From Clostridium scatologenes (lineage in GTDB: Bacteria; Bacillota; Clostridia; Clostridiales; Clostridiaceae): a DNA stretch of 64,000 nucleotides. The stretch is from positions 3,348,001 through 3,412,000 of the forward strand of contig NZ_CP009933.1 in assembly GCF_000968375.1 (NCBI RefSeq), in the 5' to 3' direction. The notes beneath the pieces were generated by a model that searched no databases, was not told where the DNA came from, and worked only from the letters and a program-made list of their open reading frames with translations. Positions 43,302 to 51,918 of the stretch are shown piece after piece. The translations under genes were made by a program, and so were the position numbers. The number at the start of each line of letters is the position of its first letter. Within the stretch, counting starts at the first letter, position 1.

Positions 43302-45367
43302 TATATCGAAATCACCCCTTCAGTTTTTATCTCTATTTCATTTGGTATTTCATTAAGAGACAATACATTTACTGCTGGAAAAACCATTTCTATAAGCTTT
43401 CTAAAAGCAGGTCGTATTTTAGGAGATACCAATACTACTGGTTGGTTTTCATAAAAATACACAGAATCTAAAGTATTTTTTACAGAACCTAAAATTTTAC
43501 CTGTAGTATCTGGATCTATGGCTGGGAATGATCCTTGCATAGATTTTTGTATATTATTTCCTATAAGATCTTCTATTTTAGGATCTAGTGTAACTACAGA
43601 TACAGCTCCATTTTCATCTACAAGTGGATTACAAATACTTCTTCCAAGAGCAAATCTTACATATTCTGTTAAAACTTCAATATCTTTTGTAGTTCTAGAG
43701 TTATCCGCTAATGATTCCATTATAGTTACCATATCTTTAATTGACACTCTTTCTTTTAAAAGATTTTGAAGTACCTTTTGGAGCTCACCTATAGTAAGTA
43801 AATCTGGTATCAATTCTTCTACTACTGCACTATACTTTTCTTTTACTGAATCTACAATAACTTTAACTTCCTGTCTTCCTAATAATTCATAGGAATGATT
43901 CTTTATAGTTTCTGTCAAATGAGTGACCATAACAGTAGTTGGATCTACTACTGTAAACCCTTTTATTTCTGCTTCTTCTCTTTGGTCATTATTTATCCAA
44001 ACTGCTGGAATGCCAAAAGATGGTTCCACTGTTTTAATACCTGGGATTTCTGTTTCACCATTTGTAGGATCCATACATAAAAGCATGTTTGGCATAAGCT
44101 CTCCTTTTGCCATTACAGTTCCTCTTATTTTTACTACATATTCATTAGTTTTCAATTGAAGATTATCTCTTATTCTAATAGGCTGAACTACTATGCCCAT
44201 TTCTATAGCACATTGACGTCTTACAGAAGTTACTCTTTGAAGTAAATCTCCACCTGCAGCCTCATCTGCCATAGGAATAAGTCCATAGCCTATTTCTACC
44301 TCCATAGGTTCAACAGAAATCAAGTTCATTACATTCTCTGGTTCCTTACTTTCTGTTTCCACTATCTCCTGCTGTTCAACTTCCATTTGCTGCATAACTT
44401 GTTCCTTAGCATCTTTATAAAGAAGAAATGCAGCTGTTCCACAAGCTACAGATAACATAAAAAATGCAAAGTGTGGAAGACCAGGTATTATAGCTAGAAA
44501 CAAAAGAACTACTGCTGCTATTGCTATAACCTTTGGAAATCCAGTTAATTGCTTTATAGCTAAGGTACCAAAGTTCTCTTTACTACCTGAACGAGTAACT
44601 AATATACCTGAAGCTGTAGATATTAAAAGTGCTGGTATTTGCGTTACAAGTCCATCACCTATAGTAAGCTTTGTATAAGTTTGTGCAGCAGTTGCTACAT
44701 CCATATTAAGCATTACAGCACCTATTATAATACCAGCTATAATATTTATTACTGTAATTATAAGTCCTGCTATAGCATCTCCTTTTACAAACTTTGAAGC
44801 ACCATCCATAGCCCCATAAAAATCTGCTTCATGCTGTAAATCTTCTCTTCTTTTCCTAGCACCACTTTCATCAATAAGTCCTGAATTCAAATCAGCATCT
44901 ATACTCATTTGTTTACCAGGCATAGCATCTAATGTAAATCTAGCTGAAACTTCTGATACTCTGCCTGCTCCGTTAGTAATTACTATAAATTGTATAATTA
45001 TTATAATAAGATATATAATTACACCTACTACGTAATTTCCACCTACAACAAAGCTTCCAAAGGAATTAATTACTTCTCCTGCATAGGCATCTCTAAGTAT
45101 TAATCTTGTAGAAGATACATTAAGAGCTAACCTAAACAAAGTAGTAATTAAAAGTAATGTTGGAAATACAGAAAACTGTAAAACCTCTGTGGTAAACATT
45201 GTTAAAAGTATAATCACTACGGATACGGTAATGTTAAATGCTATAAGTATATCTAGTATTCCTGAAGGTAATGGTATTATGATCATCATTACCACAGATA
45301 TAACTACAAAAGCCATTATTATATCTACATTGTCTTTTATATTAAATCTTTTTTTACTATTTTCCAA
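43301..45367 (-). CDS. flhA: Flagellar export gate protein FlhA
   Basis: 688 residues. The N-terminal half (about 18-320) has eight membrane segments, with the FHIPEP-type cytoplasmic loop R-V-S-E-V-S-A-R-F-T-L-D-A-M-P-G-K-Q-M (about 138-156) and D-A-D-L-N-S-G. The C-terminal soluble domain (about 350-688) docks export chaperones and substrates. FlhA forms the nonameric ring of the flagellar type III export gate. It starts 17 bases after the FliR-FlhB fusion gene. Confidence 0.97.
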   Translation of the reverse strand: MENSKKRFNIKDNVDIIMAFVVISVVMMIIIPLPSGILDILIAFNITVSVVIILLTMFTTEVLQFSVFPTLLLITTLFRLALNVSSTRLILRDAYAGEVINSFGSFVVGGNYVVGVIIYLIIIIIQFIVITNGAGRVSEVSARFTLDAMPGKQMSIDADLNSGLIDESGARKRREDLQHEADFYGAMDGASKFVKGDAIAGLIITVINIIAGIIIGAVMLNMDVATAAQTYTKLTIGDGLVTQIPALLISTASGILVTRSGSKENFGTLAIKQLTGFPKVIAIAAVVLLFLAIIPGLPHFAFFMLSVACGTAAFLLYKDAKEQVMQQMEVEQQEIVETESKEPENVMNLISVEPMEVEIGYGLIPMADEAAGGDLLQRVTSVRRQCAIEMGIVVQPIRIRDNLQLKTNEYVVKIRGTVMAKGELMPNMLLCMDPTNGETEIPGIKTVEPSFGIPAVWINNDQREEAEIKGFTVVDPTTVMVTHLTETIKNHSYELLGRQEVKVIVDSVKEKYSAVVEELIPDLLTIGELQKVLQNLLKERVSIKDMVTIMESLADNSRTTKDIEVLTEYVRFALGRSICNPLVDENGAVSVVTLDPKIEDLIGNNIQKSMQGSFPAIDPDTTGKILGSVKNTLDSVYFYENQPVVLVSPKIRPAFRKLIEMVFPAVNVLSLNEIPNEIEIKTEGVISI

Positions 45368-45384
45368 AATACCACCCCTGTGTT

Positions 45385-47166
45385 TTACTTACGTTCTTTA
45401 ATTTTATATACTAGTGCTAATATTTCTGCTACAGCTTCATACATGTTCATTGGAATTTCCTCATCCAGTTCAACTTCACTGTACATAAGCCTTGCAAGAG
45501 GTTTATTTTCAATTATAGGGACATCATTTTCTTTAGCTATTTCTTTTATCTTTAATGCAACTCTATCTGCTCCCTTGGCAGCTACCACTGGAGCCTCTAG
45601 TCCTTCCTCATATTTAAGTGCAACAGCTATATGAGTAGGGTTAGTAACAACCACAGTAGCCTTAGGAACTTCCTGCATCATTCTTCTAGTAGCCATTTCC
45701 CTTTGCTTTTGTTTTATTTTGCTTTTAACTTGAGGATCTCCCTCATCTTGCTTATATTCTTCTTTTACTTCCTGTTTGGACATCTTTAAGTCCTTATTAT
45801 GTTGAAATCTCTGATAAACATAATCTATTATTGCAATAATGATCATTAATATAGTTATTCTAAAAAATATATTAATTGTAAGCTTACTTATTGCAGCTGC
45901 TATTGCTTGTGCATTAAGACTTCCTAAAGTAAGTATGTACTGATAATTATCTTTTACAAACTTATAACCTACAAAACCCACTATTGATATCATAGCTAAA
46001 TCTTTAAAAAGCTCCATAACTGTTCTCATTGAAAACATTCTTTTAAATCCATTTATAGGATTCAGCTTTGATAAATCAGGTTTTAATGGTTCTGAAGTAA
46101 TAAGTGCTCCTGTTTGAAGAAAATTTGCTAGTACTCCCATAAGCATAATTGGAAGCACAACTGGAAGGAATATTATTCCTATTCTCCATACAACTATAAA
46201 TAATATTTTTTGCACACTATCATAACTTAATGACATAGTTAAATAATTATTTAAAAAAACTATCAATGTATTTTTAAGTCCATTGCCTACATAACCACCT
46301 AAAGCTACAATAACCAGAGTAGAAGCAAGTAACGTAAATGCTAATGCTATTTCTTTACTCTTAGCTATTTGCCCTTTTTTTCTAGCATCACTCTTTTTTT
46401 TCGGTGTAGCCTCTTCAGTTTTGTCATCAGATGCGAATATTATAAGTAGAGGTATAGTTTTATAAAATCCATTTATGGCATCTTGCATTCCATAAAAAGA
46501 GTTTTCTATCATTTTTAAAAATATAGGAAGTGCAAAGCAAAACGCTCCAAGTCCTACAAGTATTTTTACTGGCATTCCAAGTATCATTACATTCAACTGT
46601 GGAACTGTTCTAGAAACAAGTCCCATAGTTATATCTGTTATAAGAATTATCAATACTATAGGTATTGCTATTTTCACTGCTATTTCAAAATACTCAATAA
46701 ATACTCTTATTATCAAGTTTATTGAATTTTGATTTAAGAAAAAATTTCCCAATTTTATAACTTTAAAGCTTTCCATTAAAGCTTTTATAAGCATATGGTG
46801 TCCATCTACTATAAAGAAAATTACCATGCTAAACCAATATAATATATGTTCTATGAGCGTAGTATTACTGCTTGAGGTTGGATCAAACATTGTCATCATA
46901 GAAAACCCAACCTGCATATCCATGATGTTACCAGCAAAGCGCACACTATTAAAGCATAAATTTGTTATAAAACCTAATGTAAATCCTGCAACTGCTTCAT
47001 TCATACAGTTTATAATAAATGGTAAATTATTATTTATATTGTTGATACCTGCATAATCAACACCAGGTATCAATATGTATGCCATAATTAAGGTTATCCC
47101 TACCTTAACTGTAGCTGGAGTTCCACTTGGAAAAAATATAGGGACTACTACAAAAAAACAAAACAT
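45385..47166 (-). CDS. fliR-flhB: Fused flagellar export proteins FliR-FlhB
   Basis: 593 residues from the first ATG. Residues 1-245 are FliR (P-I-F-F-P-S-G-T-P-A-T-V-K near the start; membrane segments). From about 247 the FlhB part begins with D-D-K-T-E-E-A-T-P-K-K-K-S-D-A-R-K-K-G. The autocleavage motif N-P-T-H is at 509-512 and the cytoplasmic tail is complete. FliR and FlhB are neighbours in the export gate, and the fusion is known in some clostridia. The in-frame sequence continues 17 codons upstream of the ATG as L-V-D-T-L-Y-F-T-A-L-I-L-I-S-I-R, which looks like the missing first FliR helix, but it contains no ATG, GTG or TTG; GGGGAGGAG stands at 47218-47226. The true start may be a rare codon near 47217. 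Confidence 0.95.
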   Translation of the reverse strand: MFCFFVVVPIFFPSGTPATVKVGITLIMAYILIPGVDYAGINNINNNLPFIINCMNEAVAGFTLGFITNLCFNSVRFAGNIMDMQVGFSMMTMFDPTSSSNTTLIEHILYWFSMVIFFIVDGHHMLIKALMESFKVIKLGNFFLNQNSINLIIRVFIEYFEIAVKIAIPIVLIILITDITMGLVSRTVPQLNVMILGMPVKILVGLGAFCFALPIFLKMIENSFYGMQDAINGFYKTIPLLIIFASDDKTEEATPKKKSDARKKGQIAKSKEIALAFTLLASTLVIVALGGYVGNGLKNTLIVFLNNYLTMSLSYDSVQKILFIVVWRIGIIFLPVVLPIMLMGVLANFLQTGALITSEPLKPDLSKLNPINGFKRMFSMRTVMELFKDLAMISIVGFVGYKFVKDNYQYILTLGSLNAQAIAAAISKLTINIFFRITILMIIIAIIDYVYQRFQHNKDLKMSKQEVKEEYKQDEGDPQVKSKIKQKQREMATRRMMQEVPKATVVVTNPTHIAVALKYEEGLEAPVVAAKGADRVALKIKEIAKENDVPIIENKPLARLMYSEVELDEEIPMNMYEAVAEILALVYKIKERK

Positions 47167-47268
47167 TCTAATACTTATAAGTATTAATGCTGTAAAATAT
47201 AAAGTATCTACTAAAATCTCCTCCCCACATTTTTAATTGAGATTCTTTACTATAAATAACTTTTAATT

Positions 47269-47538
47269 TTATTGTGTAATATGTGCTATATATGTAAATA
47301 TTCTTTGTGTAAAATTCACTAATTGATGGAGCATCCAACTGCCTGTAAGAAGTCCAACTATTGCTACTGCAACGAGCTTGGGTACAAAGGTCAGTGTTTG
47401 TTCCTGTATCTGAGTAGTAGCCTGAAATATACTTATAATAAGTCCTACTATTATTGAAATTATCAAAATAGGCGCTGCTACTATAAGTCCTGTTTGTATT
47501 GCATCTTTTATGATGCCCATTACCATGTTTTCACTCAT
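47269..47538 (-). CDS. fliQ: Flagellar export gate protein FliQ
   Basis: 89 residues, two membrane segments (about 17-38 and 50-70) joined by the F-Q-A-T-T-Q-I-Q-E-Q-T-L-T-F-V-P-K motif. FliQ forms a helical hairpin ring around FliP in the export gate. It starts 10 bases after fliP with AGGTGAGC before the ATG. Confidence 0.96.
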   Translation of the reverse strand: MSENMVMGIIKDAIQTGLIVAAPILIISIIVGLIISIFQATTQIQEQTLTFVPKLVAVAIVGLLTGSWMLHQLVNFTQRIFTYIAHITQ

Positions 47539-47548
47539 TTAGCTCACC

Positions 47549-48325
47549 TCACGAAAAACTTGAAACCAAAGATTTTACCAGTAAATACCATCCATCTACC
47601 ATTACAAATAGTAATAGTTTAAAAGGTAGTGATACCATAGCTGGAGGAAGCATAAACATACCCATTGACATGAGGACACTAGCTACAACTAAATCTATTA
47701 TCATAAATGGTATATAGAGCATAAATCCTATCATAAAAGCAGTTTTAAGCTCACTTATCATAAAAGCAGGTACTACTACATAAAGTGGTGCATTATCCTT
47801 TGTAACCTTATAATTTACCTTTGCTGTGTCTATAAATAGTTGAAAGTCTTTTTTATAAGTATATTTAAGCATAAATTCTCTTAAAGGTTTTGCCCCTTCA
47901 TCTATAGCCTGTTCTTGGGTTATTTTATTCTGCATATATGGTTGAATAGCATTCGTATTAACTTTACTATAAACTGGCTGCATAATGAATACCGTTAAAA
48001 ACAGTGCTAGTCCTATCAATATCTGATTTGGAGGAGATTGCTGTGTTCCCATAGCACCTTTTAAAAATCCAAAAACTACTACAATTCTTACAAAGCTTGT
48101 CATCATCATAATAAAAGAAGGTAAAATTGTGAGAATTGTGAGCATTATAAGCAATTTTATATTTCCAACATACTGTTGTGGTGTAGTTGCATTATCTACC
48201 GAAATATTTACCTTTGGTATAGGAAAAGCCTCTGGAGCTGCATAAACCTTAGATGCAGCAAATATCAAAAATATAAATCCTAAAACTAAAGTACTTATTA
48301 TAGCTTTACTTCTGTTTTTATTCAT
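47549..48325 (-). CDS. fliP: Flagellar export gate protein FliP
   Basis: About 258 residues from ATG at 48325; a longer frame to 48379 would run into fliO and lacks a proper site, whereas AAGGAAG lies six to eight bases before 48325. A signal-like N-terminal segment is followed by L-T-I-L-P-S-F-I-M-M-M-T-S-F-V-R-I (FliP signature), Q-S-P-P-N-Q-I-L-I-G-L-A-L-F-L-T and a C-terminal helix pair. FliP forms the core pentamer of the export channel. The start overlaps the fliO stop by eight bases. Confidence 0.95.
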   Translation of the reverse strand: MNKNRSKAIISTLVLGFIFLIFAASKVYAAPEAFPIPKVNISVDNATTPQQYVGNIKLLIMLTILTILPSFIMMMTSFVRIVVVFGFLKGAMGTQQSPPNQILIGLALFLTVFIMQPVYSKVNTNAIQPYMQNKITQEQAIDEGAKPLREFMLKYTYKKDFQLFIDTAKVNYKVTKDNAPLYVVVPAFMISELKTAFMIGFMLYIPFMIIDLVVASVLMSMGMFMLPPAMVSLPFKLLLFVMVDGWYLLVKSLVSSFS

Positions 48326-48674
48326 CTTTATCTTCCTTTTTAAATCTAAGTTTTCTATAAAAATCCTTAAAATCAGCATACTGAGGTATAGTTTTTGAGG
48401 CTTCTACACTTAAAATTTCATCTTCATTAAGCTCTGAAATTATACTTATCTTACCTGCAGTAGATGACAATACATAACCTTTATCTCCAATTTTAACTAC
48501 CAATAGAGAATTTTCTTTTGATATAGGTGTTCTCTCTAAAATTTTTATATATTTTCCTTTTTGAATATTTTGAAGTTTATTTCCTCCAAATTTCACAGAT
48601 ATATATATAAGTATAAGTACAAAAGGCAAACATATTATTATTTTAAAAAGCATTACCCAAAATTGTAAGTTCAT
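48318..48674 (-). CDS. fliO: Flagellar export assembly protein FliO/FliZ
   Basis: About 118 residues from the ATG at 48674, which has GGAG six bases upstream; an ATG four codons earlier (48686) lacks a good site. One membrane segment (about 6-24 of the short form) and a small beta domain with L-Q-N-I-Q-K-G-K-Y-I-K-I-L-E-R-T-P-I and S-L-L-V-V-K-I-G-D-K-G-Y-V-L, typical of FliO. It helps FliP assemble. Between fliL and fliP. Confidence 0.85.
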   Translation of the reverse strand: MNLQFWVMLFKIIICLPFVLILIYISVKFGGNKLQNIQKGKYIKILERTPISKENSLLVVKIGDKGYVLSSTAGKISIISELNEDEILSVEASKTIPQYADFKDFYRKLRFKKEDKDE

Positions 48675-48697
48675 ATAATTCTCCATTCTTTAAAATT

Positions 48698-49228
48698 CTA
48701 TTGAACTAAAAGATCACTAAAGTAAACATTGTTAATCTGACCCTTTTTAAGTAAAGGATTTATTTTTTGAATAAGTTCCATTTTCAAATTATCCATATTT
48801 TTTGGTGTTATTTCAGCAGCTTTTTTACTTCTAAGTACAGCAATAACAGCATCTCTTATTAATGGTTTTTTCTCTGTTAACTCAGTTTCTAACTTTGAAT
48901 TTTTATCATATCCTACAAAAATCTTAGTCTTTACATATCTTTTCCCATCTTCATCTGCTAAATTAACTAGACATTCATCTAGTCCTATGTTTTTTTCTGA
49001 AACGATTTGTTCCAAATAACTTTGATTTTGATTCTGATTTGTCTTTGCTTGTGCCTGTGTTGTTGTTTGTGCCGTCTGTGATGTTGTTGATGTTTTTTGT
49101 GTTCCTTTATCCTTTGCAAACTTTGAGTATCCAAAGTATCCGCCTGCACCTACAATTATTAGTGCTATTAATCCAATTAATATAAGTTTTATTTTTTTTC
49201 CACCTTTTTTTTCTGCTTTATTTTCCAT
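48698..49228 (-). CDS. fliL: Flagellar basal body-associated protein FliL
   Basis: 176 residues. Basic N-terminus, membrane segment about 14-31, a Thr/Gln/Ser-rich linker (about 39-68), then the FliL domain with L-V-N-L-A-D-E-D-G-K-R-Y-V-K-T and D-A-V-I-A-V-L-R-S-K. FliL surrounds the stator units and supports torque. The stator genes motAB, often just upstream in clostridia, are absent here: only 99 bases separate fliL from flbD. Confidence 0.92.
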   Translation of the reverse strand: MENKAEKKGGKKIKLILIGLIALIIVGAGGYFGYSKFAKDKGTQKTSTTSQTAQTTTQAQAKTNQNQNQSYLEQIVSEKNIGLDECLVNLADEDGKRYVKTKIFVGYDKNSKLETELTEKKPLIRDAVIAVLRSKKAAEITPKNMDNLKMELIQKINPLLKKGQINNVYFSDLLVQ

Positions 49229-49327
49229 TTTACTTTCTCCTTTTTCGCTACATATTAGTCAACTTATAAACTTTCTACTGTTAACCAATAAATGTGAAGT
49301 GAAGCTTAGTTTAACTACCTATGTAAA

Positions 49328-49543
49328 TTAGAATGTTTTTTCAGAAGGTTGTTTCACATCACCTAAAAATATTTTTCTTTTATATTGAATGACTTTTTCA
49401 ATAATCTCATCATTAGATTCTTTAACTAAATATTTCCTGCCATTAATTAAAGTTATAACACTTTCTGGTATTTGCTCTAGTTTTTCTATCTGATCTGCAT
49501 TTATAACAAAAGGTTTATTATCAAATCCTATAAGCTTTATCAT
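49328..49543 (-). CDS. flbD: Small flagellar protein FlbD
   Basis: 71 residues, no membrane segment. I-K-L-I-G-F-D-N-K-P-F-V-I-N-A-D-Q-I-E at the start and a V-I-T-L-I-N-G-R-K-Y-L-V-K-E core are typical of the short Firmicute FlbD/SwrD family. In Bacillus the homologue SwrD supports stator power. It lies between flgE and fliL, the conserved place. Confidence 0.88.
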   Translation of the reverse strand: MIKLIGFDNKPFVINADQIEKLEQIPESVITLINGRKYLVKESNDEIIEKVIQYKRKIFLGDVKQPSEKTF

Positions 49544-49567
49544 ATAAAACCTCCATTTTAATTAATA

Positions 49568-49645
49568 GTTGAAAGTGAAGAATATATATTCAATAACTTC
49601 TCTATCTTAACTATTAATACTAACACTCAATTCTTCACTCTCAAC
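49568..49645. repeat. Inverted repeat between flbD and flgE
   Basis: Sixteen-base arms, 49568-49583 and 49630-49645, matching at 15 of 16 positions with a 46-base AT-rich spacer. It fills most of the 117-base gap. It could fold as an RNA stem or be a repeat remnant; no U-run suggests termination. Confidence 0.5.
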
Positions 49646-49660
49646 TTAAAACTAATTTAA

Positions 49661-50677
49661 CTATCTCTTCAGATTAACTAAATCCTGTAATATTTCATCT
49701 CCAGTAGTTATTATTTTACCATTAGCCTGAAAAGCTCTATTAGCTATTATCATATTAGTAAATTCTTCTGCCAAATCTACATTAGACATTTCAAGCATAC
49801 CTTGACGAGCATCTCCATAAGCTGCGCTATTATCATCAGATGAAGTCGAAGTACTTCTTACAACTGCATCCCCTGAATTTGGTGATATTTGATATAGATT
49901 TTTGCCCATCTTTGAAAGTCCAGCAGGATTTTTAAAGGAAGCCATAGCTATTTGTCCAATAACTGCTGTACCACTATCCAATGTAGCAGTTATTGTTCCA
50001 TCTGTTCCTATAGAATATGACTTTATCCTATGATTCTTATCACCTGCAGTCAAATATTCTGGTATAACTAATGGAACTAATCCCTCTGCATTCATCTCTG
50101 TATCCGCTCCTCCTGCAGGATTGGCTTCAAAAGTACCTGTGCATGGTAGTTTTGGATCTTTACTATAAGTTATAGTGACCTTATTATTAGCATATCCATA
50201 AACTCTTAATCCATCTGATGTCAACAAATTTCCTTGAGTATCCAATGTAAATGATCCATCTCTTGTAAAACTAGTAGTTACTCCATCAGGTGACATAGTA
50301 TGTTTTTCATCATCACTAACAGTAATTTGAACAGTACCACTCTCATCTGGTACAGCACCTGTTCCTACAATAAAATATCCATCTCCATCTATTGCTACAT
50401 CAAGAGGTGCTGAAGTTGGCTGCATACTTCCTTGACCAGTAGAAGTATCTATACCTGCTAATTGAACACCAAGTCCAACCTGCCTTGGATTAGTACCACC
50501 TAACTTTGAACTAGCTCCTGTAGCTGCTGCCATACTCTGGCTTACCATATCTTGAAATCTTACTCTTTGACCTTTATAGGCTGTAGTGCCTGAATTGGCT
50601 ATATTATTACCTATTACATCTAACTTTCTCTGATTAACTTTAAGTCCACTTATTCCTGAGAACATGGATGGTAACAT
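49661..50677 (-). CDS. flgE: Flagellar hook protein FlgE
   Basis: 338 residues. N-terminal L-P-S-M-F-S-G-I-S-G-L-K-V-N-Q-R-K-L-D and N-N-I-A-N-S-G-T-T-A-Y-K-G motifs; central A-I-D-G-D-G-Y-F-I-V-G; C-terminal L-E-M-S-N-V-D-L-A-E-E-F-T-N-M-I. The insert between is a beta-rich hook domain, with T-R-D-G-S-F-T-L-D-T-Q-G. It polymerises as the universal joint. AGGAGG lies nine bases before the ATG. The 5' leader contains a compact structured segment (50710-50760). Confidence 0.93.
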   Translation of the reverse strand: MLPSMFSGISGLKVNQRKLDVIGNNIANSGTTAYKGQRVRFQDMVSQSMAAATGASSKLGGTNPRQVGLGVQLAGIDTSTGQGSMQPTSAPLDVAIDGDGYFIVGTGAVPDESGTVQITVSDDEKHTMSPDGVTTSFTRDGSFTLDTQGNLLTSDGLRVYGYANNKVTITYSKDPKLPCTGTFEANPAGGADTEMNAEGLVPLVIPEYLTAGDKNHRIKSYSIGTDGTITATLDSGTAVIGQIAMASFKNPAGLSKMGKNLYQISPNSGDAVVRSTSTSSDDNSAAYGDARQGMLEMSNVDLAEEFTNMIIANRAFQANGKIITTGDEILQDLVNLKR

Positions 50678-50709
50678 AAATTTATACCTCCTAAATTTAT
50701 TTATTTTTA

Positions 50710-50760
50710 CTTTGCTTCAGTCGTTCCACAAAGTTAGGCACCCTTATTAAGGTCCTGCCC
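50710..50760 (-). ncRNA. Structured leader segment upstream of flgE
   Basis: In the 83-base gap before flgE the minus-strand RNA shows two hairpins. One has stem GGCA/UGCC, an internal loop GGA opposite G, stem CCUU/AAGG and loop AAU (50737-50759). The other has a CUUUG/CAAAG stem (50710-50714 with 50729-50733, the minus-strand direction reversed) enclosing UGGAACGACUGAAG. Its G+C content is well above its surroundings. No known riboswitch class was matched by eye. Confidence 0.45.
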
Positions 50761-51147
50761 TTATAATATAACTACACTATCAATGTTAGTAAAAACATTG
50801 TTTTTACTATTTTCCTTAGCCATGGCTGTAATAATAGTTCTATTTTTTATTGAAGTTACAAGAGCTGTATCCTTATAAAGAATTAGAGTTTCTTTGCTTC
50901 CTTTTTGCTCTGCTTTATTAATACCTTCATTTATATTTTTCATGTCACTTTCATTAAAACTTATATTTCTTTCCTTAAGTCTTTCTGCTGCATGATTGGA
51001 TATAACAAAGCTTTCCTTATTGTCTATCTTATTATTTAATAAATCTTTAAAAGAATTATTATTCTTATTAATTTTTTTATTGCTACTATTATAACCTTGA
51101 AAATCTTGAATTAAACAAAGCTTACCATTAATAACTCTATATCCCAT
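50761..51147 (-). CDS. Flagellar operon protein, TIGR02530 family
   Basis: 128 residues. Core motif H-A-A-E-R-L-K-E-R-N-I-S (about 53-64) followed by I-N-E-G-I-N-K-A-E-Q-K-G-S-K-E-T-L-I-L and D-T-A-L-V-T-S-I-K-N-R-T-I-I-T-A. This small cytoplasmic protein is a regular gene between flgD and flgE in Firmicute flagellar operons; a role in hook assembly is assumed from position only. It starts 20 bases after flgD. Confidence 0.85.
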   Translation of the reverse strand: MGYRVINGKLCLIQDFQGYNSSNKKINKNNNSFKDLLNNKIDNKESFVISNHAAERLKERNISFNESDMKNINEGINKAEQKGSKETLILYKDTALVTSIKNRTIITAMAKENSKNNVFTNIDSVVIL

Positions 51148-51167
51148 AATATCACTCTTCCTAAAAA

Positions 51168-51881
51168 TTAGCTCGACTTTACATTAGTTATTTCATCATA
51201 TTGGAAATCTTTCGTTTCATTATTCCCAATATCTACAGTTACTTTTATTTCACCATCAGCTCTTGATACCGCTTTTACTACTCCAACATAATTTTTATTG
51301 GTACTATCTTTTGCCTTTAATTCTACTGTTCTACCTATTAAAACTGATGCATTTAAAAAGTCATTAGTATTGTTCATAGTATTTGTATAATTATTTATAC
51401 TACCTGCATCATCTATTTCAGTAACATTCTCAATATCAAATTTTTGTATATCAGGAACTTCATTACCCTTATCATCTTTTTTTTGTCCCACTAATACATT
51501 TAACTGTATAGTATCTCCACTTTTAATTACACTAGTTACTAATCCATTATAGAATTTTCCATTTGGATCAAGCTTATTTAAATTTACAGTTTTACCTATT
51601 AAATTATTGGCACCTGTAAGCTTCATAGTTGTATTCAAATTAACCATTTGTTCCAAGCTTGAAAACTGAGCCATTTGTGATACATATTCAGTTCCATCTT
51701 TGGCATTTGAAGGATCTTGATTTGATAACTCTGCAGCTAATATCTTAAAAAATGCATTTTTATCCATATCTTGACCTTTTTTTACTATTCTAGTTCCCTT
51801 TGAAGTTTTAGTAGCATTAGCATCACTAGCTTTATTAATATCATTAGAATTATTATTAGTAGCACTATTTACTCCTGGCAT
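51168..51881 (-). CDS. flgD: Flagellar hook assembly scaffold FlgD
   Basis: About 237 residues from ATG at 51881, placed seven bases after AGGAGG; a frame reaching 51911 has no comparable site. N-terminal Asn/Ser-rich stretch, then the FlgD motif M-D-K-N-A-F-F-K-I-L-A-A-E-L-S-N-Q-D-P (about 42-60) and the Y-V-S-Q-M-A-Q-F-S-S-L-E-Q-M segment. FlgD caps the growing hook. Follows fliK by a 37-base gap. Confidence 0.92.
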   Translation of the reverse strand: MPGVNSATNNNSNDINKASDANATKTSKGTRIVKKGQDMDKNAFFKILAAELSNQDPSNAKDGTEYVSQMAQFSSLEQMVNLNTTMKLTGANNLIGKTVNLNKLDPNGKFYNGLVTSVIKSGDTIQLNVLVGQKKDDKGNEVPDIQKFDIENVTEIDDAGSINNYTNTMNNTNDFLNASVLIGRTVELKAKDSTNKNYVGVVKAVSRADGEIKVTVDIGNNETKDFQYDEITNVKSS

Positions 51882-51918
51882 ATCTTTACCTCCTAACTCA
51901 AAAAAAATCAAGCCTTTA

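Noticed and set aside
47549..48379. Longer FliP frame starting at 48379
   Set aside because: It would overlap fliO by 62 bases and lacks a ribosome site; the ATG at 48325 has AAGGAAG upstream.
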